Source: Streptomyces sp. NBC_01591 (GTDB taxonomy: Bacteria; Actinomycetota; Actinomycetes; Streptomycetales; Streptomycetaceae). Taken from it: a DNA stretch of 64,000 nucleotides. Below, piece by piece: positions 8,548 through 17,330 of this stretch. The stretch is from contig NZ_CP109327.1 in assembly GCF_035918155.1 (NCBI RefSeq), positions 8,680,001 to 8,744,000 of the forward strand, given 5' to 3'. The notes beneath the pieces are model-generated. The model was not told where the DNA came from. It made no database searches and worked only from the letters and a program-made list of their open reading frames with translations. The position numbers and the translations under genes are program-made. Numbering within the stretch: the first letter of the stretch is position 1; each line of letters starts with the position of its first letter.

Positions 8548-9695
8548 CGTAAGGAGACTCTGTCGGGGTCGTGGCCGGCGTGGGCGGCGGTGTCGGCCAT
8601 CAGGGTGCGAATGGCGTAGTGGCAGCACAGGTGTCCCCAGATTTCTTGCTGGACAAGGTCGGGGGCCTTCGAGCGCAGTACCGCGCGGGGCCCGCGCTGG
8701 TGGGTCTTCAGCTCGTCGAAGGTGGTCTCGATTTCCCACCGTTGGGCGTAGGCGGCTGCGAGGTCCTCGGCGCCGGCCTCGGCAGGGTCGAGGATCGTGG
8801 TCAGCAGCCGGTATTCCTCGGGGTTGTCCCGGCCGTCATCGATCGTGTAGTCGATCACTCTGACCGTGAGTGGATCCGTCGTGGCCCGGTTCGTTCCCGA
8901 TGTCGGGACGATCCGGGCCAGCCACGACCCGTCGGCCAGGGTTTCCAGGTACCGGGGCCTCAGGTTCGTCTTCACTCGCCAGAGCAGATCCGCGCCCGTG
9001 GCTGCGGCCTGTTGCCAGAGGCGGAACCCGTAGAAACCCCGGTCGGCCAGGACCAGCTGGCCCGGCTCCAGCCGCCCGACGAGCTGCCGGGACAACTCCA
9101 TCTCCGACACACCGCACGGGCCGGTAACAGCGTCGAAGACCGCATGGGTGCCGCATTCAGCCAATGCCACCAGGCGGGCCTGCGGAAACGCGGCCCGCTC
9201 CCCTCGGCTTGAAGCGGGCCGCCCGAAGAACTCTGCGTTGACTGACGTGTCCGCCACGTCCAGGCACGTCCCATCGACCGCCACCAGACGACGCCCCGCC
9301 AGCCACGACCCCGGCGTGCCCGGCCCCGCCAGCGGACGTGCGACCCGCGCGAAGAGATCCCGCACCGGCTCGAACCCCAAACGAGACCTGGCCTGGAAGA
9401 TCGCCGACTTCGACGGCGGCGGGAACGACTCGGACCACCCCGACGCCCACGACAGCCCGTCCGTGAGCTGCGCGAACACATCCTCGTACGAGTCATCGGA
9501 ATACAGCGCCATCCCGATCGAGAAGTACGCCATTACCCGTGCGGGCAACGACCGGCGACGCCGCTCAGTACGCCCCGCCTCCTCGATCACCGCGTCAACC
9601 ACGTCCGCGGGAAACACCCGCGTCAGCAACCCCACAGACACCAAATCCGACAACCGGACACCAGAAGACGGCTTCACCCAACCAGAACGCGGCAT
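8548..9695 (-). pseudogene. IS4-family transposase, C-terminus lost
   Basis: About 380 native residues. N-terminal IS4 domain (LSDLVSVGLLTRVFPADVVD), then a DDE_Tnp_1 core with the first Asp in LVAVDGTCLDVADT, the second in LVLADRGFYGFRLW, and the Glu in the YREK-like block (AAAYAQRWEIETTFDELKTH). The last native residues are near DPDRVSL; the open frame then continues another 150 codons as an out-of-frame shadow of the rhamnosidase. Catalytic residues are present but roughly 60-100 C-terminal residues are gone. Confidence 0.88.
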
Positions 9696-9738
9696 GCCCC
9701 CACAGTACCGCCCTGACCCTTAACTGAACGGTATTGGG
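8548..9738. mobile_element. IS4-family element, 3' truncated
   Basis: One end is recognisable at about 9721-9738 as CCAATACCGTTCAGTTAAGG read on the minus strand, the form seen in actinobacterial IS4 elements. The other end is missing: the transposase frame runs into the rhamnosidase gene near 8547. Confidence 0.75.
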
Positions 9739-9913
9739 TTTAAGCCAAGCTTAGCCTCGATCTTGCATGACGGTCCGTCGGTTCTTCCGTCGGGCCGTTT
9801 TGCTGTTGCGGATGTGCGAGGGCATGTTGGTGGCCCGGTTGTCGCGTCGGGTGGGCGCCGGGTTCCACTCCCGGGGTGGTCGTGCAGGTTGTTGGGACGG
9901 GTGAATTTACTGG

Positions 9914-11293
9914 TCAGCCGGGGTTCGGTAGGGCCTGGAGCCGGTCCATGGCGCTGGTGATCACGGATGTCCAGGGCCATCGGGCGGCCAGGCGGAGCCA
10001 GCGGCGGCGGCCGGTGTTCACGAGCTGGGCGGCGGCGGAAAACAAGCGGAGGCGGAGGCGCTTCGGCTCCCAACGGCGGGTTTCGCCTGTCAGGGCGAGC
10101 ATCGGCATCCAGGCGAGGAGGTAGAGCGCGATGGAGACGATCTCCAGCCAGATCCGGTTCTGGGCTGTGTCGTGCAGGGGCAGGTTGCGCAGGCTGGTAT
10201 CGCGGGCGTTTCGGATGCGGTCCTCGCAGCGGGCCCGCCTGCGGTGACGCAGTTCGAGGTCGGCGAGCTGGCCGCCCTTTGTGTTGGTCGCGAAGCAGGT
10301 CAGTCGCAGCCCGTCAACGTCGGTGAAGCGCAACTGGGCGCCGGGGTGTGGCCGTTCCTTGCGGACGATCAGCCGCATGCCCTTGGGCCAGGTGCTCAGG
10401 TCGGGCATGTCGGTGATCTCTGCGACCCAGGCGCCGGGCCGTTCGGTGCCGTCGGAGTCGTAGGCCGGTGTCCAGGCCCGTTTCGGGATCTTCAGCACAG
10501 CCTGGTGGATGGCGTCGGTGATGGTCATTCCGACCGAGTAGGACAGCCACCGGCCGCGGCGGGAGAGCCAGTCGAGGAAGGCGTGGGTGCCGCCGGCGGA
10601 GTCGGTGCGGACCAGCGTCTGCCGTCCCCGCCGCAGGTGTTTGGGCAGTTGGGCCAGGGCGAGGCGGGTGGTTTCGATGTGATCGCTCGCGGTGTTGGAG
10701 CCTGCGTTGCCAGGCCGCAGCAGCGCGGCCACCGGTTCCCCGGAACCGGCCTGGCCGTGGTCGACGAACGCAACGAGCGGATGGTGACCGAAGGTCTTCT
10801 TCCAGGTCGCGGTGGCGTCCTGCTTCTCGGAGTGCGCAAGCACCAGCACGCCGTCGATGTCCACGATCACGCTGCCACCGGCGGCCGGATTGTCTTCACC
10901 GGCCAACTCCCATACTCGCGTGCGCACTTCGGCTCGTGCCGCGCGGATCGCGGTGAGCGCCTTCGGCCCGGCCGCGGCGAGCGCGTCGATGAGCCGGGAG
11001 ACCGTGGGGTCCGATGCCACTGGACCGAACACGTCGGCCTCGGCCCGCAGCATGGCGACATCAGCGAGGCAGTCCCCGCCCAGAGCCGTCGCGAGTGCGA
11101 TATCCAGCAGGACCTTGCCCGGATCATGCATCGTCCGCGGCTTGCGCCAGGGCGCCAGCGCCGCCGATATCGCATCGTCCAGGCCCAACGTGCGGACCGT
11201 CTCGACCAGCAGCACCGCCCCGGCCTGCGAGACCGCCCCTCTGCCGCCGCCCTCGACGCGGACACGTGGGTACAACCCGATACGCTTACTCAC
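9914..11293 (-). CDS. IS1380-family transposase
   Basis: 459 residues, full length. N-terminus SKRIGLYPRVRVEGGGRGAV, DDE core with Asp in IVDIDGVLVLAHSEK, second Asp in LVRTDSAGGTHAFLDWL, and Glu in RHRRRARCEDRIRNARDTSL, with the C-terminal TSVITSAMDRLQALP. Intact. It stands between the IS4 end and the ISAzo13 tandem. I could not fix its inverted repeats; the element probably spans about 9750-11350. Confidence 0.92.
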   Translation of the reverse strand: MSKRIGLYPRVRVEGGGRGAVSQAGAVLLVETVRTLGLDDAISAALAPWRKPRTMHDPGKVLLDIALATALGGDCLADVAMLRAEADVFGPVASDPTVSRLIDALAAAGPKALTAIRAARAEVRTRVWELAGEDNPAAGGSVIVDIDGVLVLAHSEKQDATATWKKTFGHHPLVAFVDHGQAGSGEPVAALLRPGNAGSNTASDHIETTRLALAQLPKHLRRGRQTLVRTDSAGGTHAFLDWLSRRGRWLSYSVGMTITDAIHQAVLKIPKRAWTPAYDSDGTERPGAWVAEITDMPDLSTWPKGMRLIVRKERPHPGAQLRFTDVDGLRLTCFATNTKGGQLADLELRHRRRARCEDRIRNARDTSLRNLPLHDTAQNRIWLEIVSIALYLLAWMPMLALTGETRRWEPKRLRLRLFSAAAQLVNTGRRRWLRLAARWPWTSVITSAMDRLQALPNPG

Positions 11294-11296
11294 CTG

Positions 11297-11367
11297 GAGA
11301 GTGCTTCTTTCCGTGCAGCCAACAGGACCCTAGACAAGTCCCATCGTTGCAGGTCAGAAGCACTCTC
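11297..11367. repeat. 12-bp inverted repeat upstream of the IS1380 transposase
   Basis: GAGAGTGCTTCT at 11297-11308 and its exact complement at 11356-11367, separated by 47 bases. It lies just before the transposase start and could fold in RNA to block read-in transcription, as many insertion sequences do. Role is inference. Confidence 0.6.
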
Positions 11368-11418
11368 TGCTTATTTGATCAAGGCATGGACGAGCACGCT
11401 CATGAAAGCGCGAGGTTA

Positions 11419-13176
11419 GGGCTCGTAAAGAATCAACACGTTGCTTCACGGTCTCCCTGTCGTTGGTGTGGTGTGCGCATACCGAGTGAGGTTCGTGACC
11501 AACTTGCCCTGAGATTCGGAGTGTTGTTCCCTCATCTGAATGAGCGGCAGCAGCGGCTGGCGCTGGCCGCCGAGGCCCGGCTGCTGGGGCACGGTGGGGT
11601 CCGGGCCGTCGCGCGTGCCGCAGGGGTGAGCGAGACGACGGTGCGGAAGGGTGTCTTCGAGTTGGAGGGCGGTGAGGACCCACTGCCCGATGGCCGGGTC
11701 CGCCGGGACGGCGGCGGTCGCAAGAGCGCCGAGAAGCTTGACCGGCTGCTCGTTCCGGCGTTGCTGGCGCTGGTCGAGCCGGATGAGCGGGGGGATCCGA
11801 TGTCGCCGCTGCGGTGGACGACCAAGTCGCTGCGGTCTCTGGCCGGGGAGCTGACGCGGCAGGGCCATACCGCGTCGGCGCCGACCGTGGGCAGGCTGCT
11901 GCGGGAGAACGGTTTCAGTCTGCAGGCCAATGCCAAGACCCTTGAGGGCGCTCAGCACCCCGACCGGGACGCGCAGTTCCGGTACATCAACGACCAGGTC
12001 AAGGACCATCAGGCGGAGGGCGAGCCGGTGGTCAGTGTGGACACGAAAAAGAAGGAAGTCGTCGGGGATTTCAAGAATGCGGGACGTCAATGGCGGCCGG
12101 CCGGTGAACCCGTGCGGGTTGACGTCCATGACTTCCCCAGCGATGCACTGGGCAAGGCCCTGCCTTATGGCATCTACGATCTGGCGGCGGACACCGGCTG
12201 GGTGAATGTCGGTACGGATCACGACACCGCAGCCTTCGCGGTCGAATCGATCCGCCGTTGGTGGAACGGGCAAGGACGCCTCGACTACCCGCAGGCCAGA
12301 CGTCTGTTGATCACTGCCGATGCCGGCGGCTCCAACGGCTACCGCACCCGGGCCTTCAAGACCGAGTTGGCCGCGTTCGCCGCCCGGACCGGCCTGGCCG
12401 TCACGGTCTGCCACATGCCGCCGGGCACATCGAAGTGGAACAAGGTGGAGCATCGGCTGTTCTCCGCGATCACCATGAACTGGCGCGGCAGAGCGCTGAA
12501 CAGCCACGAGGTCGTCGTGCAGTCCATCGCCGCGACCACCACCCGCACCGGTCTCACCGTCCACGCCGAACTCGACACCGGCACCTATCCCACCGGTGTG
12601 AAGGTCAGCGACACCGAGCTGAACGCGGCGCCGGTCACCGGACATGCCTTCCACGGCGAATGGAACTACACCGTGCACCCCCACCCCGCCAGCCCGGCAG
12701 ACCCCACCAGGCCGACGCCCGGGCCGGCGGCGGTCTTCGACCGCGGTGCCCTGTCACATCCCGCGCTGACCGGCATGACCTGCACCGCACTGGCCGAGCT
12801 GACCGAGACCCTGACCCCTGGCTGGCAGGCGCTGCAGAAACAGGACCCGGCCACCCGACGCGACGGCGGCACCCGGCGCCGGGCCCCGGGCGGCGGCCGC
12901 AAAGCCAAACTCGACCTGGCCGACCGGGTCCTGGCCACCGTGCTGCAACAAAACCTCGCTCTGCCGCCTACCGTGCTGGCCCACCTCTTCGCCGTCAGCA
13001 AGGACACCATCCGCCACACCACCAGCGAGATCCGACGACTGATGGACCAGCACGCACACACCCCAGCCCCCAGCAGCACACCTCAGCACCCTGGCAGGAC
13101 TCCTCGTCCACGCCACCGCACACGGCGCGACCCTCACGACAGAGACCAAACCAACGTGTTGATTCTTTACGAGCCC
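11419..13176. mobile_element. ISAzo13-family element, copy 1 of a head-to-tail tandem
   Basis: 1758 bp bounded by a 25-bp inverted repeat (GGGCTCGTAAAGAATCAACA...) and flanked by TTA on both sides (11416-11418 and 13177-13179). It is the same sequence as copy 2 apart from a 2-bp deletion near 13057 and a G/A difference at the start codon, by reading the two copies side by side. Confidence 0.92.
11473..13162 (+). pseudogene. ISAzo13-family transposase, copy 1, frameshifted at the C-terminus
   Basis: Starts at GTG 11473 (VRIPSEVRDQLALRFGVLFP). HTH region GHGGVRAVARAAGVSETTVRKG; catalytic region with Asp in VVSVDTKKKEVVGDF, LITADAGGSNGYRTRAFK, and Glu in WNKVEHRLFSAITMNWRG. Compared with copy 2 it lacks two bases at about 13057, within the Ala/His/Thr/Pro-rich tail after RRLMDQHAHTP. 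The new frame misses the native stop, runs through both terminal repeats and joins copy 2 in frame, giving a 1151-codon continuous frame from GTG 11473 to 14925. The catalytic core is unaffected. Confidence 0.88.
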
Positions 13177-13205
13177 TTAGGGCTCGTAAAGAATCAACAC
13201 GTTGC
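13152..13205. repeat. Abutting inverted repeats at the ISAzo13 tandem junction
   Basis: The right repeat of copy 1 (ending at 13176) and the left repeat of copy 2 (starting at 13180) face each other across a single TTA. Together they form a near-perfect palindrome of about 53 bases. An IS junction like this is a preferred substrate in many tandem-IS transposition pathways. Confidence 0.9.
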
Positions 13206-14939
13206 TTCACGGTCTCCCTGTCGTTGGTGTGGTATGCGCATACCGAGTGAGGTTCGTGACCAACTTGCCCTGAGATTCGGAGTGTTGTTCCCTCATCTGA
13301 ATGAGCGGCAGCAGCGGCTGGCGCTGGCCGCCGAGGCCCGGCTGCTGGGGCACGGTGGGGTCCGGGCCGTCGCGCGTGCCGCAGGGGTGAGCGAGACGAC
13401 GGTGCGGAAGGGTGTCTTCGAGTTGGAGGGCGGTGAGGACCCACTGCCCGATGGCCGGGTCCGCCGGGACGGCGGCGGTCGCAAGAGCGCCGAGAAGCTT
13501 GACCGGCTGCTCGTTCCGGCGTTGCTGGCGCTGGTCGAGCCGGATGAGCGGGGGGATCCGATGTCGCCGCTGCGGTGGACGACCAAGTCGCTGCGGTCTC
13601 TGGCCGGGGAGCTGACGCGGCAGGGCCATACCGCGTCGGCGCCGACCGTGGGCAGGCTGCTGCGGGAGAACGGTTTCAGTCTGCAGGCCAATGCCAAGAC
13701 CCTTGAGGGCGCTCAGCACCCCGACCGGGACGCGCAGTTCCGGTACATCAACGACCAGGTCAAGGACCATCAGGCGGAGGGCGAGCCGGTGGTCAGTGTG
13801 GACACGAAAAAGAAGGAAGTCGTCGGGGATTTCAAGAATGCGGGACGTCAATGGCGGCCGGCCGGTGAACCCGTGCGGGTTGACGTCCATGACTTCCCCA
13901 GCGATGCACTGGGCAAGGCCCTGCCTTATGGCATCTACGATCTGGCGGCGGACACCGGCTGGGTGAATGTCGGTACGGATCACGACACCGCAGCCTTCGC
14001 GGTCGAATCGATCCGCCGTTGGTGGAACGGGCAAGGACGCCTCGACTACCCGCAGGCCAGACGTCTGTTGATCACTGCCGATGCCGGCGGCTCCAACGGC
14101 TACCGCACCCGGGCCTTCAAGACCGAGTTGGCCGCGTTCGCCGCCCGGACCGGCCTGGCCGTCACGGTCTGCCACATGCCGCCGGGCACATCGAAGTGGA
14201 ACAAGGTGGAGCATCGGCTGTTCTCCGCGATCACCATGAACTGGCGCGGCAGAGCGCTGAACAGCCACGAGGTCGTCGTGCAGTCCATCGCCGCGACCAC
14301 CACCCGCACCGGTCTCACCGTCCACGCCGAACTCGACACCGGCACCTATCCCACCGGTGTGAAGGTCAGCGACACCGAGCTGAACGCGGCGCCGGTCACC
14401 GGACATGCCTTCCACGGCGAATGGAACTACACCGTGCACCCCCACCCCGCCAGCCCGGCAGACCCCACCAGGCCGACGCCCGGGCCGGCGGCGGTCTTCG
14501 ACCGCGGTGCCCTGTCACATCCCGCGCTGACCGGCATGACCTGCACCGCACTGGCCGAGCTGACCGAGACCCTGACCCCTGGCTGGCAGGCGCTGCAGAA
14601 ACAGGACCCGGCCACCCGACGCGACGGCGGCACCCGGCGCCGGGCCCCGGGCGGCGGCCGCAAAGCCAAACTCGACCTGGCCGACCGGGTCCTGGCCACC
14701 GTGCTGCAACAAAACCTCGCTCTGCCGCCTACCGTGCTGGCCCACCTCTTCGCCGTCAGCAAGGACACCATCCGCCACACCACCAGCGAGATCCGACGAC
14801 TGATGGACCAGCACGCGCACACACCCCAGCCCCCAGCAGCACACCTCAGCACCCTGGCAGGACTCCTCGTCCACGCCACCGCACACGGCGCGACCCTCAC
14901 GACAGAGACCAAACCAACGTGTTGATTCTTTACGAGCCC
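13180..14939. mobile_element. ISAzo13-family element, copy 2 of the tandem
   Basis: 1760 bp with the same 25-bp terminal repeats, preceded by TTA 13177-13179 and followed by TTA 14940-14942. The base after the last TTA starts GGGCGTGCAGATC, which looks like the left tip of a third, different ISAzo13 member. Confidence 0.92.
13234..14925 (+). CDS. ISAzo13-family transposase, copy 2
   Basis: 563 residues from ATG 13234, in the same frame as the read-through from copy 1. Same HTH and DDE residues as copy 1. The C-terminus is native: RRLMDQHAHTPQPPAAHLST and then a stop inside the right terminal repeat (KPTC). Intact and probably active. The ISAzo13 family (rhodopirellula-type transposase) typically makes short TA-rich target duplications, which agrees with TTA here. 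Confidence 0.93.
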   Translation: MRIPSEVRDQLALRFGVLFPHLNERQQRLALAAEARLLGHGGVRAVARAAGVSETTVRKGVFELEGGEDPLPDGRVRRDGGGRKSAEKLDRLLVPALLALVEPDERGDPMSPLRWTTKSLRSLAGELTRQGHTASAPTVGRLLRENGFSLQANAKTLEGAQHPDRDAQFRYINDQVKDHQAEGEPVVSVDTKKKEVVGDFKNAGRQWRPAGEPVRVDVHDFPSDALGKALPYGIYDLAADTGWVNVGTDHDTAAFAVESIRRWWNGQGRLDYPQARRLLITADAGGSNGYRTRAFKTELAAFAARTGLAVTVCHMPPGTSKWNKVEHRLFSAITMNWRGRALNSHEVVVQSIAATTTRTGLTVHAELDTGTYPTGVKVSDTELNAAPVTGHAFHGEWNYTVHPHPASPADPTRPTPGPAAVFDRGALSHPALTGMTCTALAELTETLTPGWQALQKQDPATRRDGGTRRRAPGGGRKAKLDLADRVLATVLQQNLALPPTVLAHLFAVSKDTIRHTTSEIRRLMDQHAHTPQPPAAHLSTLAGLLVHATAHGATLTTETKPTC

Positions 14940-14942
14940 TTA

Positions 14943-15235
14943 GGGCGTGCAGATCTTTTACCCGTGGCTTTCCGCTCGGTGGTTCGTTGGTCTGGCATGG
15001 GTGGGTTGGAAGAGCAACAGCCGTGTTGTCAGCCAAGTTCGGGGCGATTCTGCCGCATCTCGACGAGCGGCAGCGTCGTCTGTTGATAGGGGCGGAGGCC
15101 CGGTCGCTCGGTCACGGCGGGATCCGGGCGGTCGCCCGTGCCGTCGGCGTCCGGGAGGCCACTGTGTCGCTCGGGGTGCGGGAACTGGACTCCGGAGAGG
15201 CGCCGTTGGGGTGGGTTCGCCGGCCCGGTGGTGGC
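14943..15235 (+). pseudogene. N-terminal fragment of a third, divergent ISAzo13-family transposase
   Basis: Reads LSAKFGAILPHLDERQRRLL then GAEARSLGHGGIRAVARAVG, aligned by eye with the first 90 residues of the two intact copies but clearly divergent. It stops at about 15235 where a minus-strand helicase-associated fragment begins. Its presumed left tip starts immediately after the TTA that ends copy 2. Confidence 0.75.
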
Positions 15236-15239
15236 AACC

Positions 15240-15490
15240 GCCCGGCCGCGCGCAGCTCGTCGTTCTCGGCGGCCCGGCGGGCCGCTGTGCGGGCGTTCTT
15301 GGCCCAGACCCCGATCGGGTAGTCGGCCCACACCGCACTGGTCGACGGGAGGAAGTGGCCGTGGGCGGCGGTGTAGAGCCGGGCCGCGGCCACCCCGTCC
15401 GCCCAGGCCGCGTCCCGCTCGGCCCAGACCATCCCCAATGCCTCCAGCTCCACGAGGCGCTCCGCCTCCAGGGTGCCGTCGGTGTAGTAG
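15240..15490 (-). pseudogene. Helicase-associated-domain protein fragment
   Basis: Minus-strand frame YTDGTLEAERLVELEALGMV, then WAERDAAWADGVAAARLYTA and GVWAKNARTAARRAAENDEL: one helicase-associated repeat (W...ARAY...HGHL...YPLG.W...R). No start, helicase core or stop remains. Compare the fragment at 5093-5205; both may come from the same gene type. Confidence 0.65.
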
Positions 15491-15632
15491 CGACCGCGGT
15501 GCCGAGTGCCTCGGGCGGAAGGGTGAAGGGAAGCCGCAGATAGCGATCCAGAGCGCCGTCGGGAGAGAAGTGGAAGCCCGGAGTGAGGGCGAGGTTGCGC
15601 GTGGCCGCCAGGTCGGCCAACCGGCGGGGGGT
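15491..15632 (-). pseudogene. C-terminal end of the MocR-type regulator split by IS110-I
   Basis: Encodes RRLADLAATRNLALTPGFHF then SPDGALDRYLRLPFTLPPEA, the final segment of a GntR/MocR aminotransferase-like domain. If 15631-17330 is removed, the frame continues from ...LWLMLLDAAP at 17331 straight into RRLADLAATR, so both belong to one gene. It is cut again near 15491 by the helicase-associated fragment. Confidence 0.82.
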
Positions 15633-15691
15633 GCCCCTATCTGTTTCGTCAACCCTGTCAGGGTCGGTTGGTGGGTGTTGGTGCTGGTTTT

Positions 15692-15720
15692 GGGAACGTC
15701 CCGCGAAGCGGGACGTTCCC
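15692..15720. terminator. Perfect 13-bp hairpin downstream of the IS110-I transposase
   Basis: GGGAACGTCCCGC, loop GAA, GCGGGACGTTCCC. It lies between the transposase stop (15823) and the element's right end, without a T-run, so it is a terminator-like or structural hairpin. Confidence 0.65.
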
Positions 15721-15822
15721 GGCGGATCGGGTGCCTGATGGGCAGCCCGGTGGCCGGCACGGCGGGGGTGGCCGTGCCGGTGCGCGCGTGATGGGGTCAG
15801 GAAGGGAGGGGCGGTGGTGCTG

Positions 15823-17058
15823 TCAGGCCGCGAGGCCGATGTCGCCGGGGGTTCGTGGTTCGTAGAGGGCCCCGGTGCGGATCATTGCGTGGATGACGTT
15901 CACACGTTGGCGGGCCAGGCGGAGGATCGCTTGGGTGTGGGTCTTGCCGCGTGCGCGTTGACGGTCGTAGTAGGTGCGGGAGGAGCGGTCGGATTTGCAG
16001 CCGATCGCGGCGAACGCGGCCTGGAAGAGGGCGCGTTTGAGGAGTCGGTTGCCGCGGTGGGGTGCGTGCTCGCCACGGATGGAGGTGCCCGAGGACTTGG
16101 TGGCGGGGGCGAGTCCGGCGTAGGAGGCGAGGTGTCCTGCGGTGGGGAAGGTGGTGCCGTCGCCGATGGCGACGATCACGGCGGCGGTGGTCCTGACGCC
16201 CATGCCGGGCATGGAGGTCAGGAGGTGGAAAAGAGGGAGGGCCTCCAGCAGGGCGGCGATCTCCTGCTCGGCCTGGCGGCGCTGGGTGTGGGCGGCGGCG
16301 AGCTGGGCGGCAAGTCCGGGCACGATCAGCGCGCTGGCCTCGGTGCCGGGCACGATGACGGTCTGCTCGGCAAGCGCGTCGAAGATCTCCGCGGTGAGGT
16401 GGTGGGCCTTGCGCGAGCCGTGCGCCTTGAGCAGGGCCTCGCAGCGGGCGTGGCCCAGTTTCTTCAGCCTGGCCGGGGAGCCGTGCCGTTCAAGGAGGGC
16501 CAGGATGTAGGGGTAGCCCAGCCGGGGGCCGACCACCCGCTCCAGGGTGGGATGGATCTGGGAGAGCAGGCCGCGCAGCCGGTTGGAGGTGCGGTTGACC
16601 TCGCCGGCCAGGTCGTTGTCGTAGCCGGTGAGCATGGTCAGCTCGGCCAGCTTCTCGTCGTCGCGGTCCACCGCGCGCAGGGTGTGCGGCATGGTCCGGG
16701 CGGTGTCGGCGATGACGAAGGCGTCGCGGGCGTCGGTCTTGGCTTCGCCCGGGTAGAGGTCGGCGGCCCGGCGCATCGAGAGTCCCGGCAGGTAAGCGAC
16801 CCGGCAGCCGGTCGCGCGGGCCACGGTCAGTGGCAGCGCGCCGATGTTGGCGACCTGGTCCACGATCACCAGGACGGTGCCGAACTTGGCCCTGAGCTTG
16901 TCGAACAACTCCCGCAGGCGGGCCTCGGTGTTGGGCAGCTTCTTGTCGTGGACGGTCTTGCCCTGCCCGGTCAGGCCGCGGGCGTGGTGGAACTCCTTGC
17001 CCAGGTCCAGGCCGAGGAACAGACCTATGCCGGAGATATCGATGACGGTGTCGGCCAT
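15823..17058 (-). CDS. IS110-family transposase I (DEDD recombinase)
   Basis: 411 residues from ATG 17058. N-terminal RuvC-like DEDD domain: Asp in GLFLGLDLGKEFHHA, Glu/Asp in VIVDQVANIGALPL, and GEAKTDARDAFVIADTAR. The C-terminal Tnp_20 domain has the serine-containing block (SMPGMGVRTTAAVIVAIGDG, ASYAGLAPATKSSGTSIRGE). It matches the IS110-II transposase throughout and appears intact. Members recombine through a guide RNA encoded in the element's non-coding end. Confidence 0.93.
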   Translation of the reverse strand: MADTVIDISGIGLFLGLDLGKEFHHARGLTGQGKTVHDKKLPNTEARLRELFDKLRAKFGTVLVIVDQVANIGALPLTVARATGCRVAYLPGLSMRRAADLYPGEAKTDARDAFVIADTARTMPHTLRAVDRDDEKLAELTMLTGYDNDLAGEVNRTSNRLRGLLSQIHPTLERVVGPRLGYPYILALLERHGSPARLKKLGHARCEALLKAHGSRKAHHLTAEIFDALAEQTVIVPGTEASALIVPGLAAQLAAAHTQRRQAEQEIAALLEALPLFHLLTSMPGMGVRTTAAVIVAIGDGTTFPTAGHLASYAGLAPATKSSGTSIRGEHAPHRGNRLLKRALFQAAFAAIGCKSDRSSRTYYDRQRARGKTHTQAILRLARQRVNVIHAMIRTGALYEPRTPGDIGLAA

Positions 17059-17139
17059 GCGCGATGCCCCTCTTCGGTCGTGCCTTTCGCATCCGTCCCG
17101 GCCGTCCCTGCGGCACCACACGCCGGCAACCACGTTACG

Positions 17140-17330
17140 CAGACATCCCGCCCGTGAAGAGGTCCGGCGTTGCACCGGACCAGGCAGTCGTCAGGCCCCT
17201 CATCAGCGGTCAAGCGGTGCCCCGAAGCCCGGCGGCAACACCCCCCAGGTCATCGACTTCGACAGGGGGCACACAGCCATACCGGACCCGGGGGCCAGGC
17301 GCCCCATTTCGGGGCCACAGAAAAGGTAAC
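17140..17330 (-). ncRNA. Candidate IS110 guide (bridge) RNA region, element I
   Basis: The 272 bases upstream of the transposase start contain a long stem: 17219-17232 pairs with 17282-17295 over 13 of 14 positions, wobbles included. Its 49-base loop has C6 at 17241-17246 and G5 at 17265-17269. The same fold, with compensatory base changes, occurs upstream of the IS110-II transposase at 33720-33791. In IS110/IS621 elements this region encodes the bridge RNA whose loops pair with target and donor; assignment here is by position and covariation, not by a search. Confidence 0.6.

Larger units (their letters stand above)
15631..17330. mobile_element. IS110-family element I
   Basis: About 1.70 kb inserted in the MocR gene. 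The boundaries follow from the split reading frame: GTTACCTTTTCTGTGG begins the element on the minus strand and ...GATAGGGGCAC ends it. The target on the plus strand is a G-run (CCGGCGGGGGG then GGCGGCGTC). No terminal inverted repeats are seen, as expected for IS110. Confidence 0.88.

Noticed and set aside
11014..14925. A single 1303-codon open frame
   Set aside because: It joins upstream out-of-frame IS1380 sequence, copy 1 and copy 2 of the ISAzo13 tandem; the real starts are 11473 and 13234, and the fusion comes from a 2-bp deletion.
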